Positions 1 through 12,793 are shown, counted from the first letter of the stretch. The stretch is DNA of 64,000 nt from Cricetomys ansorgei (GCA_026225945.1 JAMJFZ010001805.1:1045501-1109500), one strand, 5' to 3'. Notes: generated by a model not told the origin, from the sequence alone. A program made the numbers and translations.

Positions 1-1615
1 TCCTTTAGTCACCCTCTTCAGATCCTGCACACTTTCTTTTTGTGAAGATACCTTCTTTGCCTCCCCCACCAGGTTGACACTAGGTCCAGTTTACCTGGGT
101 CTGGTCTGAACATTGTACGCCTAGCAGAACTGTTTAAGCTTTTGTTAGACCACAGGGGAAACCAACAGAGAATGCTGTGTCTGGCCAGGTCAGCTTAGCA
201 GTTACTAAGATGGGTAGAGAGAGGAAGGGGATTTAAGTTGGTTTCACATGAGGATAGGCCAGTCCATATCTGGAGCTGAGATCCTCAGGAAGGTTGAAGG
301 ACCTGTTTGCTTGTTTACTTATCCAAGTTACTTATTTGTTTGTTTAGTGAGTGTGTGCATGGACCAGTGTGCCACGGTGCCCGTGTGGTGATGACACGGC
401 AACTTGCAGCAGCCAGTTCTCTTCACCTACTGTGCGGATTCTTGGGATCAGGTTGTCAGGCTTCGTGGCGAGTGCCTTCGCCCCCCTGGCCCCAGTTTCC
501 TTTTTGTCTTTTTAGACGAGGTCTTACCCCATATACTCGGCTGTCTAGGAACTCATTATGTAGACCAGGCTGGCCTCAAACTCACAAAGACCTTCTCGTC
601 TCTGCCTTCTGAGTGCTGGGATTCAAGGCGTATGCCACCATACCTGGCCTTTAATTTTTAATTTTTAATTTTTAAAATTAAGATAGGGTCTCATATATTT
701 CAGGCTGGTCTACAATTTGCTACCTAGCTGAGGGCGACTTTGCCTGCTTCCACCTCTTGTGTTAGGATTATAGGCATGTACCACCACACCTGGTTTATGA
801 AGCTCTGGGGAGGGGGTTGGAGAGATGGATCAGTGTTTAAGAGCACTGACTACTCTTCCAGAGGACCCAGGTTCAATTCCAAGCACCCGTATGGCAGCTC
901 ACAGCTGTCTGTAATTCCAGTTCCAGGGGACCCAACACTCTCACACAAACATAAATGCAGGCAAATCACCAATGCAAATAAAATAAAAATAAATTTTTTA
1001 AAAAGCATTGAAGTTCTGGTGATTCAACCCAGGGCCTCATTCAAGGTAGGCAAACACTCTACCAACTGAATTACAGTCCTCGCCACCATTTAGGTGCTTT
1101 GAGACAGGGTCTCATGTAGCTTAGACTGGCTTTAAACTCATAATCAGCTCCAGGCTCCAGATCACTGGGCTTACAGTGTTACTATGTCTGCTTACCCATT
1201 TTTAGGAAAGTAGGACTAGGCTGGGTGGCTCCTAGGTGTGAACCTGTCCTGTACCTCAGAGCAGGAACAGACGGACCTTGGACTGTTTCTTTGCCTATCT
1301 GTACCCTGCAATTCCTATCAGCATCCTTATTTCAAGAGCTGAGAGCAAGCCAGGAAGCTCCTTATCTCTCAGGTGGTCTGTTAACCTCTGTTTCTAGAAG
1401 GTGGTGTGTGTGTGTGTGTGTGCGTGCGCTTACATCTGTGTCTGTTCCTGCCTGTGATGTGTTCCTGGAATCTAGCCAGCCATAGTGTGTGTGTACGCAT
1501 GTGCCACGTGTATGGAGGTCAGGGGATAATTTGTGATTCTCTCCTACCGTGTGTGTTCTGGGGGTTGAACTTAGGTAGCAAACATCTTTATCCACTGAGC
1601 CACTTGCCTCTGCAG
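1..1615. repeat. CCL25 intron: B1-like, B2 and (TG)n repeats
   Basis: Intronic sequence before the first visible CCL25 exon. B1-derived SINEs lie antisense at about 505-648 and 677-793. A plus-strand B2 lies at 809-993, with the 'gagatgg.tcagtg.ttaagagcactgac' type head and an A-rich tail. A diverged B1 piece is near 1100-1195, and a short (TG)n is at 1402-1422. No CCL25 signal-peptide exon was recognised here. Confidence 0.75.
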
Positions 1616-2239
1616 GAGCCTTTGCAAACTGCTGTTTGGGTTACCAACCCAGGGTCAAATGGAATATTCTCCAGCATGCTAAGCGTTATCACACCCAGGA
1701 AGTGAGTGGAAGCTGCAATCTACGTGCTGTAATGTGAGTAAGGACCTTTGTTGTTGCTGGGAGGGGTCATGCATGTCTTAGATCCTCATGCCCTAACCTG
1801 GCACCCACATTTTCACCTTCTGTAGATTCTACTTCCGACAAAAAGCCCCAGCGTGTATGAACCCAGAAGACAAGGATGTGAAGAAGGCATTGAGGATCTT
1901 GAAAGCTAGAAACAACCATGTCCACAATCCTCAGAACAGCACCTCAGGTAGGTAAGACCCCAGCCTAGCATCTCAGGGAGGAGGCACACTAATATGCCGC
2001 TAGCTGACTGTCTTCAAGGAGTCCATTGCTAGTGAGTCAGATGGAGTAAATAGTCAACCACTTGGGTTAACATGAGCACTGATGCTCAAGTGCACCAGCA
2101 GTCAACCTCAGCTGTCCTTCCTTAAGAGCTTCACGTCTTTTCTCCATTTCAGCACTGGGCATTCAATCCAGGCTCTTGGATATACTAGACAAGCGTTCTA
2201 CCACTAAGATATATCTCTGGCTCTTCCGCTTTATTTTCG

Positions 2240-2284
<45 letters not shown>

Positions 2285-5200
2285 GCATGCAAATCAGTAT
2301 GTAATTGTGCATATGGTGATCAAAGATGGCCTTATTGCCTTGAGAAAGGTCTCTCATTGAACTGGAAGCTTGCCATTTTGACTAGGCTGTTTGGACAGTG
2401 GTCTCTTAGGCCATGCCTGTCTCCATCTCCCAAAACTTAAATTATAGGCAAGTACAGCCATGCTTCATTTAAAGTCGTTTTCTTTTGTTTTTGAGATTAT
2501 AATAGTTACTTCATTTCCTATTTCCCTTTCCACCTCTAAGCCCTCCTATATGGCCTTCTTTGCCCTCTTTCAGATTCATAGTATCTTTTTTTTTTTTTTA
2601 AATAATGGTTGTTATGTAATACATACATTCCTGATCAATCTATATATTACTTATATGTATGCTTCAGGGTTGACCATTTGGTATTGGATAACCAATTTGT
2701 GTGCTTTTCAATGGGGGAAAACCATGTCTCAGAATTCTTATCTATTAGTAGTTTTTTGTCAAGTGTTGGGGTCTCCTGGGCTTTACCTACTCTCATCTAT
2801 ATTAGTATATCTATTGTTGCAAGCTCTCTGGTCCCCTAGCTCTTAAAATCTTTCTGCTTCTTTTCCACAATATTCCCTGAGCCTTAGATGCAGGAGTTGT
2901 AATACAGATGTATCTATTGGGACTGGGCACAACTCTGAATTTTGGTTGGTTGTAGTTTTCTGTAGGCTTCCTTCCTCCTTCCTTCCTTCCTTCCTTCCTT
3001 CCTTCCTTCCTTCCTTCCTTCCTTCCTTCCTTCCTTCCTTTCTGTTTTATTTATTTAATGTATGAGTGTTCTGTCTGCATGTACACCTACTTGCCAGAAG
3101 AGAGCATTGGATCCCATTATAGATGGTTGTGAGCCACCATATTGTCTGGGAATTGAACTCAGGACCTCTGGAAGAGCAGCCTTAACAACTGAGCCTTCTC
3201 TCTAGCCCTTCTGTAGTGTTTTCTGTCTGTTGCATTGAGAAGTTTTCTTGATGAGGGGTGAGAACTACACTTATCTGTGGGTGGAAGAACAAATATATAT
3301 AAAGTAATTAGGAATTATGCTGCTTTAATAAAGTGGTGGTTGTAGGTTCTCTTCCAAGACCCATGACTTTACTGTGTAGTTGGCTAGGATTCCTGGACCG
3401 GGCATGACTTCCCTCTTTTTGAGAAGTCCTAAAGTCCAATTAGAGAACTGTTGGTTACCACCAAGGTATGTGTGTCACTATTGCACCTTTGGGTTATCAT
3501 GCCATGCTGGTCATTGTGGTTCATAGGTGTCATAGCCTGAGTAGGGCTGTTTGTTGCTTCCCTCCTTTGGAAGCCATTGTGCCATGAAACATGCCTTAAT
3601 TTTTGCACAGGGCTTGAGGTTCAAACTCAGGTTCTCAAGCTTGCAGAGCAAGCACTCTTACCTACTGACCAATCTTCTTAGACTTCTCTATCTTGTTTTT
3701 TTTTTTTTTTTTTTTTGAAACAGGGTCTTTTTATGTAGCCCTGGCTATCTTGGCACTCACTATGTAGAGCAGGTCACTATGTGACCTTGAGCTCACAGAG
3801 ATCTGCCCATCTAACCTCTGCCTCCCAAGTACTGGAATTTAAAGGTATATGCCACCATGCCTGGCTCAACCTTGTTTTTTTAAGACCAGTTCTCTCACTG
3901 GGATCTGCTCTTGTCAATTAGGCTAGGTCGGCTGGTCAATGAGCTCCAGAGATTTGACTTTCTGCCTCATCAGTGCTGGGATTACAGGGCATACCTGATT
4001 TCTACATGGGTGCACGGATGGAACTCAGGTCCTCGTGTTTATATGACAAACACTTTAGCAACTAAGCTGTCTCTCTAGCACATTCTTGTTTTAATTAGTG
4101 GGTTTAATTTGTTTTTAGGGGCTAGGGAGATGACTCATATGTTAAAGTGCTACCACACAAGTGTGAGGATTGGAGTTTGGATCCCCCAAAACCCATTAAA
4201 TGTTGGGTAGATGTGGAGGTCTTTCTGTAATTCCAGCCTCAGAGCATGGAGGCATGGGATCCACATGGAAGCTCTGAAACGCACACAGACATGATTTTAT
4301 TAGACTGTATAAAATGTAGGAACCACAAATGAGAGAAAACATGAAAATATTTGCCATTTTAAGATTGGCTTAATTCACTTACTATGATTACCCATTTTCC
4401 CTAGAATGACATAACTTTGTTTTCTTTTTGGCTAAATAAAATCCTACTCTGTATATAAATGTCTCCTTTTCATTTATCTGTTGGACACCTAGGATTGCCT
4501 TACATCTTAGCTATTGATAAGTAGGCCTGTGGTATATTAACTTGAAGGCCACTTTTAGCTGCTGCAGAAGACAAGTCCAACAAAAGGGTAATAAAAAGTC
4601 CAAGGGAGCTAAAGGATTGTTGTGACACTATTCTGGGGTGAAGTGAATTAATGTCCACTCACCCAGCTAGGGAATTGATGACATACTAAAGTAAGGGTTC
4701 GATGGAAGAACAAGCTGGGAGAACCGGTGCGTTCTACTGGGATTACTTAGAGGAATATGAGTAAGAGGTTACTTATAGGAGCAGAAGTGACTCAAATGGA
4801 GCTTCATCACCACATCCCACCTTAGTGTGGGTGACAGTTCAAGAATGCTGGAAACTTGTAGTGCACTGGATACCCTGCAGGCAGCTAAGCAATGTGGAGA
4901 GTGTTTATTCCAGGCAGTATGTCTGGTCTGAGCCTCACTGGCTCCGCTAAATTTGAGAGTGTCTCCAGTCTTTTCTGCTTATATGCCCTTGCCTTGGGAG
5001 GGAGGGGACTAGTGAATCTGATTAGTTTCAGGGTCTTCCTGAGGCTATTACGTGTTTACTTCCTGAGCCTAATGAATTTCCTTGCAGATAGTGTGTTTCA
5101 CCTCTCCTAAACACATCCTGTTGTTTCACGACCCTGTAAATTGTGTCTTAACAGCTTTTTTCCAAGATGGAAGGTTTTTAATCTCAGAGGAAATTACTAC

Positions 5201-6505
5201 ACAAATGTTGGTGGATTTTTTTTTAAAACAAGGTTTCATTATGTAACTCTGCCTGGCTATGAGCTAGCTATGTAGCACAAACTGGCTTAAGCTCTATCCT
5301 ACTGTCTCTGTCCAGTGCTGGGATTACAGATCTATAGCACCATGCCCAGCAGTTGGAATTCTTTTAAAAATTTCTTTAAACATTTCTTTATTTTAATTTT
5401 GTGTATGAATGTTTGCTTTTGTGTATTTGTATCACAAATGGGCCTGGTGCCTGTGGAGGCCAGAAGAAGGCATCAGATCATCTGAGACCAGAGTTTATAG
5501 ATGGTTGTGAGCCACCACGTGGGTGCTGGGAATTGAACCCCAGTCCTCTGTAAGAGTAGCAAGTATTCTTAACCACTGGGCCATCTATACAGTCCCTGTT
5601 GGAACAGTTATCAATTTCTCTCTCCACTTTCCAACAGGCTCTCAGACTGAAATGAAGAAGTCAAATCATGCAAAGTCCAAGGCAAAGAACTCCAGCAGTA
5701 CCAGCATGAAGAGTGCTACTCTAGGCCACGCCAGGTAAGGACTCTTGATCACACTTTTCTGACAAGTGTCTACCCCCAGGAGCAGGGGTCTGGCTATAGG
5801 CTATGTGTACACCCTGGGCTTCATGTGCAAGGATTTCAGGTGGCTGTTTATGCCTTCAACCCAGTTTCTCAATAAATGCTAACATGAAACACCAGGAAGG
5901 TGGGCCAAGAGCTGCTCAACCACAAGCAAGACGAAAAAGTGTCTTCTCATCACGCCACTCACCATCCGCTACACTTCCCATCCCCTTCTCCTCTCCCCTT
6001 TTCTTTTCTATTTTTCTTTTTGTTTTTTCGAAACAGGGTTTCTCTGTGTAGCCTTGGCCGTCCAGGAACTTGCTCTGTAGACCAGGCTGGCCTCGAACTC
6101 ACAGAGATCCGCCTGCCTCTGCTTCTCAAGTGCTGGGACTAAAGGTGTGTGCCACCGCTGCCCAGCTTTCCTCCTTTCCTCCTTCTTTCCTTTAAAAAAA
6201 TGTTTGCATTGGTTGACTCTGTGCGTGTTCATGCACACACCACATTTCAAGTGTGGAGGTCGTAGGACAGTTTGAAGGAGTCAGGTCTCACTCTCCACGT
6301 GGGTTTCTGATGGAACTCAGGGTGTCATCCTTGGCAGCAGATGCCCTCGCTGCTGAGCCTTCTTCTTTCCCCACCTTCTCCTTCCTCCTTCCTTTTTCTT
6401 CATTCCTTTCTATTTTATTTTTTTCAAACAGGCTCTCATGTATCCCAGGCTGGACCCAGACTCCCTGTGTAGCCAAGGATGCCTCTGAATACTTGGCTTC
6501 AATGT

Positions 6506-6536
<31 letters not shown>

Positions 6537-6898
6537 TACCCCATATGGATCCCAGGGATCAACCTCTGATCATCAGGCTTTGTGGAAAGCACCTTTGCCT
6601 ACTAAGTCATCTTGCTAGTTCTCAACACAACACATTTGATGCAAGATCCGAAAGGGGACGATCCTACTGTATCAAGCAGATACCAGTAGGGTGTCCTGTA
6701 ATTTAATTCAATTCAGTCTGATACTGTCTTTATGCAGATCACATCTTATCTCACAGACTAAGGACACAGCCATATGAGACTGACCCACTGAAGACTCAAA
6801 CTCTCAGAGCCTCAGTTTTCCCATCTGCAGAATGGGGAGGATACTAACATTGTCTGTTCTACAGGAAGGTGATGCTAACCAAAAAGATCAACAATTAA
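1616..6898 (+). CDS. Ccl25: CCL25 (TECK) chemokine, last four coding exons, partial at 5' end
   Basis: Secreted CC chemokine, the ligand of CCR9, that draws T cells to thymus and small intestine. Four exons splice into one open frame: 1616-1733, 1826-1947, 5638-5734 and 6865-6898 (stop TAA 6896-6898). All internal junctions have AG acceptors and GT donors. The first exon starts with GAFANCCLGYQPRVKW, carrying the adjacent CC pair, and continues to QEVSGSCNLRAV with the third cysteine. The next exon begins FYFRQK and supplies the fourth cysteine (PACMNPED). The last two exons give the long basic tail typical of CCL25, with KKSNHAKSKAK and SATLGHARKVM, ending KKINN. The signal-peptide exon was not found in the first 1.6 kb and probably lies outside the window. 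One residue is added before the fourth cysteine relative to mouse as I recall it. No lesion is visible, so the gene looks functional. Confidence 0.93.
2241..2283. repeat. (GT)n microsatellite
   Basis: Uninterrupted GT dinucleotide run of about 42 bases in the 3.7-kb CCL25 intron. Confidence 0.97.
2969..3041. repeat. (TTCC)n microsatellite
   Basis: Nearly perfect TTCC tetranucleotide array in the CCL25 intron, directly followed by an antisense B2 SINE. Confidence 0.97.
3043..5600. repeat. SINE cluster in the large CCL25 intron
   Basis: Antisense B2 at about 3043-3211 and antisense B1 at 3692-3866 (oligo-T, then GAAACAGGGTCT... to ACCATGCCTGGC). A B4/B2-like plus-strand copy lies at 4117-4270. 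Antisense B1 at 5219-5351 and antisense B2 at 5374-5597 follow. The rest (4300-5200) is unremarkable intron with no gene seen. Confidence 0.75.
6012..6532. repeat. Antisense B1, B2 fragment and (CA)n in last CCL25 intron
   Basis: A little-diverged antisense B1 spans 6012-6167 (CGAAACAGGGTTTCTCTGTG through GCCACCGCTGCCCAGC). A B2 fragment lies near 6190-6360 and another B1-like piece near 6420-6500. A (CA)n run is at 6505-6532. Confidence 0.8.
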
Positions 6899-7385
6899 GT
6901 TACTCAGAGTGACCACCAGCCGAAGGACAGGAGGGATCCCCTGAAGTGCTGCCTTCTGGGCATGGCATAGCCATTGAACTCATGAACTCACAGCAACTAC
7001 AGTTACCTGCACAAGACTGGACTCAACAACATTTCGGCATGGATGAATAAGGGGCTCACAAGGCCTCCCCTTGTTGATGAGCTGTTAGCTGTTAATGTTT
7101 GCTGCAGATAGGGAATCTTTTTGCCCCAAGAAATGTTGCTTGAGTAAATTGCCCATAGTCCAGTATATAATTCCCCACCCGTGCTCATGCAAGTGACTCT
7201 AATGCAATGGGCCACACACAAAAGAAAAAGGAATGAGAGCAGAAGGGAAGCTTGCAGTAGGAAGGCATTCAGTGCGCGAGAGAGGGGAGGAAGCGGCGAA
7301 TGGGTGTGTGTGTGAGAACAGCCAAAATACACACATGTTACATGGTCGTAGGATGAAAAAATAAAAATGTAACAATCCATTAAAA
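6899..7385 (+). other. Ccl25: CCL25 3' UTR with L1-derived segment and poly(A) signal
   Basis: Sequence after the CCL25 stop codon. A candidate AATAAA lies at 7360-7365. From about 6970 to 7130 the text resembles old rodent L1 3' UTR and parallels 22796-22900 in this same window (shared phrases such as GAACT.ACAG..GCTGT/ACT..GTTACCTGCA). The 3' UTR therefore seems to have absorbed an L1 fragment. The true cleavage site is not established. Confidence 0.55.
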
Positions 7386-9174
7386 AGTAATCACTTATAG
7401 TGACATCTGGTGTGTGGTATGTCCTCAGGAGGCTAGCCCTTGATTTACTTGCTATAATGAAGGTTTCTGTGACCCCCCTCTCTTTATTCAGTCATTTCTC
7501 CAGGACTTAGGGAAGCACTTTCTTATTTCTTGGTTATTCTATTGGATGTTACAAAGGCTTAGGATGATCTAGGACTGGCGTTGCTCAAGGAGTCTAAGGC
7601 AGGATGATCACAAGTTTGAGGCCAGCCTGGGCTACATAGCAAGGCCCTGTCTCAAAAAACAAACAAAACAAAGCAAACAAAAAACTAAGCCAAAAACAGC
7701 ACAGAAGAGATGTCTCAGGGGATAAAGAGCTTGCTTTGCAAGTGTGAGGATCTGAGTTCAGATCCCCAGAACCAAAGTGTAGTTGGATGTGATAGCTGGT
7801 GTCTGTATCCCAGAGCTCCCACACTGGGCTGGTGGATGCAGGAGAACCCCAGCAGACCAGCATGCTGTAAGGAACAGTGAACAAGAGACCATGTCTCAAG
7901 AAAGATGGAAGGTGAGGGTTGACACATGAGTTTGTCTTCTGACCTCCATGTGCATCCTGGAGGGAGGCTTCTTAAGATTCAGAAAATCAGTGGTTTGCAA
8001 GTGTCAGGAAATCCCTGAAACTTATCAGACGAACAAGGCCCCTCCCTGTTGAGGCTATACAAGCAGCAGTAAGAACTGTTGAGGAGACTCTGCAACTTGT
8101 CACTAGTGCAGAAAGCACCAAGATTGCAGCTTTTCTGAGTCAGCACTAAGGCCAGGATGGGCTTTCAGTGATGCAACTGCCTTTGAGTCATACATGCTGT
8201 TGTAACTCACCTCTCACTCACACTCCTATAAGTAGTCCCAGTAGACCTATTGGTTTGTCAAGTTGGACTCTGATGGTATTGATACTTTGATCTGTGGCAG
8301 TTCTCTATCTGGGGTGAGTAGATGTTTGTTCATGTTTCTCCAGGAAAAGTGTCGCACAACAGAGGCACGCCACCTTCCTAGCACACTGATGTGTTTGTCA
8401 ATCTGAAAACTCTTTGAACCTCCCAGTTCAATATCTTTATGGAGGTGTTTCCACACAGCATGATTGATTATTAACTTCACTTTCAACCCTTCTCCACTGT
8501 TTGGAGCTTGAGTGTTGAGCTTGAGTTCCACTGGGTGGAACAGAAATCTAATCAATGGCTTTCTTTTCCTTATGGCCAGCCCTTGACAGACTCAGGAAAC
8601 TCAGAGCCATACAGGAAACGCCAAGGCCTTTGGAGCTTTGTGTCAGGATTTGGGACTAAAGACCAACTGTTAGACCAAAAGTTGCTTCTCTGGACCAGGG
8701 ACGCGGCTCACCTAGTAGAGTCCTTGTCTAGCATTCATCCCTAGCTCTGCATAAACTGGGTGTGGTGGTAGTGTTGACTGTCACTCAGCACTGAGGAGGT
8801 AGAGGCAGGAGAAACAGGAGTTCAGGGTCCTCTTTATACATTTGCTTGTTTGTTTTGTTTTTAGGGGTGGTTTTTAGGGCTAAGTTTTATTGTTGTCTGG
8901 TTGTTTTTTTGGGCTTGGGATAGAACCCAGAGCCTTGTGCATGTGAGATGACCCCAAATCCTCAGTTCAAATCTGTTTTTTTTTTTTTTTTTTTTTGACA
9001 TAGAGTCTCATGTATCTCAGGCTGGCCTCAACTATATAGCTGAAGATGATGTCGAACCTCTGATCCTCTTCTTCCACCTCCTGAATGCTGAGATTGTATG
9101 TGCGCACTACCATGCTCTGTTTATGCAGCGCTTGGGATGGTCCACCATTCCTGCCCCCGGTGTGTTTTATGTGT

Positions 9175-9205
<31 letters not shown>

Positions 9206-10365
9206 GCAGTTCATGTGTAGAAGACAGAAGGCAAATTGCTGGAGTCAGTTCTCTCCTTTCACGACGAGGGTCCTAGAAATCAAATTCAGCTCATCAAGTT
9301 TGATGAAAGTGCCTTCTCCTTGAGCTGTTTCACCAGCTACCCCCTGATTTTTTATTGAGACAGTGTCTACCATTTGGCACAGGGATCGCCAGTTAGGTTA
9401 AACTGGCTGGCCACTGAACCCCAGGGGTCTGCCTATTTCTGCCTCCCCGGTGCTAGGATTACAGGTGTGCACCACGTCTTGTTTTTTATTTTATTTTTTT
9501 AAAGTGTGGGTTCTAGGGATCAAACTCAGGTCCTTATGTTGGGTCCACAAAATAGCTCAAGCAGACACTGAGATATACACATGGCCACTTAAAGCAGTTT
9601 ATTTCTGCATGTTACATTCTGGCATGTCAGGGCTAACAAATAAAAAAAAAAAACAAAAAACATGGCAGCACCCAAATGCCGCTCGGGCCTTTTAAACCAA
9701 ACAGGCACTGGATAGGGGCTCTTTCTGATTGGTCAGGATCTGAATACTGGATTGATTGGTTAAATCTCCCGGAGTGGGGTAGGGAGAACAAAGGGCTTCT
9801 GGGAAAGTGGGGACTTTAGGGGACAGGGAGCGCAGAGGTCAGTGACAACCGCTGGGGGGCGCTGGTCCTCTCACCCCACGCTTGTCTGGCAAGCACTTTA
9901 CCAACTGAGCCATCTCCCCAGAGCCTGAGACAGTGACTCACTGTTACAGGAGTCCAGCCTGAGCTCACTCTCATGTGAGCTCCCTTACCTGAAGATCTGT
10001 TCTCTAGCCTTCGGAACGGGTAGCTCCCTGGGGGCTAGCCCCTGACCGTAGACCATTGCTTCCTTACTCTGTCTATAACACAGGGCCCCAAGTGTATGCA
10101 GCGCTGGGTTTAGCCCATGCTTTGCGCATGCTGGACGAGCACTCTACAACTGAGTTGCACCCTGCGTTCTCTGTCCAAATCTACTTATTTATTCTTTGTT
10201 ATTGGGTGGCAGAGTGGGTGTTTGTAGTTCAGAGCACAATTTAGAGAGTGGATTCTTTTCCTTCACCTTGGGGTCTGGGGATTGACCTCAGGTAGTCAGT
10301 CTTTCATGGCAAACACTTTTACCTGCTAAGCCATTTTGCCAATCTTGCTGACCCTCTGTATAATC
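7386..10365. repeat. Spacer between CCL25 and the triplet tract: SINEs, (TG)n, no gene seen
   Basis: B1 and B4-type plus-strand SINE pieces at about 7590-7960. Diverged antisense B1 copies at 8978-9120 and 9355-9475, and (TG)n at 9170-9205. The stretch 8000-8700 looks like single-copy intergenic DNA in which I see no gene. A CAAT/GC-rich piece at 9720-9880 has no recognisable function. Confidence 0.6.
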
Positions 10366-10517
10366 TTTTTTTTTTTTTTTTTAAGACAGGGTTTCACTGT
10401 GTAACTCTGATTACACTGAAACTTGCTATATAGACCAGGATGGCCTTGAACTCACAAGTCTGCTTGCCTTTGTCTCTCAAGTGCTGGGACTAAAGGTGTG
10501 GGCCACCACATTGCTCA
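10366..10517 (-). repeat. Antisense B1 SINE
   Basis: Oligo-T stretch followed by AAGACAGGGTTTCACTGTG and ending AAAGGTGTGGGCCACCACA, a standard inverted B1. Confidence 0.85.
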
Positions 10518-10805
10518 AAACCCAAATCTTCACTTCAGTGTCTGTGTTGAATTTCTTTTTGTTTGTCTGTAAAGTGGGGATCATTGTGCTTGCTGTGTCT
10601 GGATTCTGAGGGGTATGGGGGTCTGGATAACAGATGAAGATACTTTCTTCCAGCCCTACTGGGATGCCCAGAGGTCACTGGGTCAGACCTGGAGCAAGGG
10701 TAGAGCCCTGGGGCCTGTAGACTATAGACCTGTAGGTAGAGGCTGGTCTTTTCAGCTCTGTTCCCCTGATCTCTAGGAGTTGTGGTGGTTTGAATGAGAA
10801 TCGCT

Positions 10806-11205
10806 GTCTTAGTGTTCTATTGCTCTGAAGAGACACCATGACCGCAGCAACTCTTATTCAATTGGTGGTTTGCTTACATTTTCAGAGGTTTAGTCCATTA
10901 TCATCATGGTGGGGAGCATGGCCTGGAGCCATGCTCCAGGTGGCACATAGCCAGACATGTTGCTGGAGAAGTAGCTGAGAGCTCCATACTCAGATCTACA
11001 GGCAGCAGGAAGAGAGATCGAGTCACTGGTATGGGTTTTTGAAACCTTAATGCCTACCCCCAGTGACATTTCCTCCAACAAGGCCACACCTACTCAACAA
11101 GGCCACACCTCCTAATCCTCTAAAGTAGTGCCATGCTCTGATGACTAAGCATTCACATACATGAGCCTATGGGGCCATTCTCATTCAAGCACCACACTCC
11201 TAAAC
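10806..11205. mobile_element. Common rodent interspersed repeat (copy 1, also at 51640-52135)
   Basis: Contains the phrases GAAGAGACACCATGACC, CAGAGGTTTAGTCCATTATC, CAGGCAGCAGGAAGAGAGA and CCAACAAGGCCACACCTACT. The same order of phrases recurs at 51640-52135. I recognise it as an abundant rodent dispersed repeat but cannot name the subfamily from sequence alone. Confidence 0.6.
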
Positions 11206-11566
11206 CGTAAATCTCAGATAGTAAAACCAAGCAGATCCCTATGAGTTTGAGACCAGCCTACCAGACTACTACAGAAAGAGTTCAGACTAGCCAAGGATAC
11301 AAAGTGAGATTCTATCTAAAACAACAACAAACACTTTTTTAAAAAAGCAAAAAGGTTCAGGGATGTAGCTCAGTGGTGGAGTTCTTGCTTAGCAGATCCA
11401 AAGTAAAGCTGTGGATTTAATTCTGACTCCACCCAGAAAGCAACCCAGCAACATATATATACACACAGAACACAGATCCTAAACAAGTGCTTTCTTTGTA
11501 GAAAGCACCATTGGTGGTTTGGAGTCAGGCTGCAGAATGTAGCGTCAGGAAACATACACACACCTC

Positions 11567-12214
11567 CACCTCCATCTCCACCTCCTCCTCTTCCTCTTCC
11601 TCTTCCTCTTCCTCCACCTCTTCCTGTTCCTCTTCCTCCACCTCCTCCTCCACCTCCAGCTCCACCTCCTCCTCCAACCTCTCCTCCACCTCCTTCTCCT
11701 CCTCCTCCATCCTCTCCTCCTCCACCTCCAGCTCCACCTCCTCCTCCAACCTCTCCTCCACCTCCTTCTCCTCCTCCTCCATCCTCTCCTCCTCCACCTC
11801 CCTCCACCTCCTCCTCCAACCTCTCCTCCACCTCTTCTCCTCCTCCTCCACCTCCACCTCCACCTCCACCTCCTCCTCCTCCACCTCCACCTCCTCCACC
11901 TCCACCTCCTCCTCCTCCATCCTCCTCCTCCACCTCCTCCACCTCCACCTCCTCCTCCACCTCCTCTCCTCCTCCTCCACCTCCTCTTCCTCCACCTCCT
12001 CCTCCACCTCCTCCACCTCCACCTCCTCCTCCACCTCCACGTCTACCTCCTCCACCTCCTCTTCCACCTCTACTGCCACCACCACCACTATCACCACCAT
12101 CACCACCTCCACCTCCTCCACCTCCTCTTCCACCTCTACTGCCACCACCACCACTATCACCACCATCACCACCTCCACCACCATCACCACCTCCACTTCC
12201 ACCACCACCAAACT
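11567..12214. repeat. Imperfect (TCC/ACC)n triplet tract, 640 bp
   Basis: On the plus strand almost every triplet is CCT, CCA, TCC or CAC. The minus strand is therefore a long G-rich purine-biased run of GGA/GGT. Segments duplicate internally: about 11,640-11,740 resembles 11,720-11,820, and 12,060-12,110 resembles 12,120-12,170. Long open frames exist on both strands (poly-Ser/Thr on plus; poly-Gly and Glu/Val on minus). They are products of the triplet periodicity and are not called as genes. Confidence 0.95.
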
Positions 12215-12741
12215 TCAGGCTCTAGCCTGTGCGATATGGTGGTCCCAGTAGGCTTCTATATATTCTGTAAACCTCAGTTTCCATGTGATCATGCTGTCAT
12301 TCTTTGATAGGCTTGTTGGGGCTAATATACTAGTGTTTGAGAAATGTGCTCAAGCTGCAGAGAGTTCGTTATTGTGATTCATATTCCAGCCATTGAGCCA
12401 GTGCCAGGCACAGTGATTGACAGCAGTGACAGGTGCAGCTGCCTGATCCTGGCCACGTCGCTTCCCGTCTCTGAGCATCAGTTGTTCTGTCTATCAAATG
12501 GGGACTTGGTGAATACTGCCTACTCTCCAGAGTTTCAGGACAACAGCGAACAGGGAAACACCTGAGAGACCATCTGCCACCATCAGCCTGGTTTGATGTT
12601 GTGCCAAATGTATGGGTGTTATGGTCCCTTGGGGGCACCCTCTTCCTTAACCCCTGAGATAAAGAACATTATAGCTGAAGGCCAGGTACCCCTGGGCTAC
12701 ACAAAACCAACTTGGGTCCTCCAGCTTCCCCGGGCAGGCAG

Positions 12742-12743
<2 letters not shown>

Positions 12744-12792
<49 letters not shown>
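12744..12792. repeat. (TG)n microsatellite
   Basis: TG run of about 40 bases followed by TATGTGTATG. Confidence 0.96.

Positions 12793-12793
<1 letters not shown>

Noticed and set aside
11370..12251. Long open frames of 196-246 codons on both strands (poly-Gly, Glu/Val-rich, Ser/Thr-rich).
   Set aside because: They arise from the triplet periodicity of the GGA/GGT tract, overlap each other on opposite strands and have no domain or splice context.
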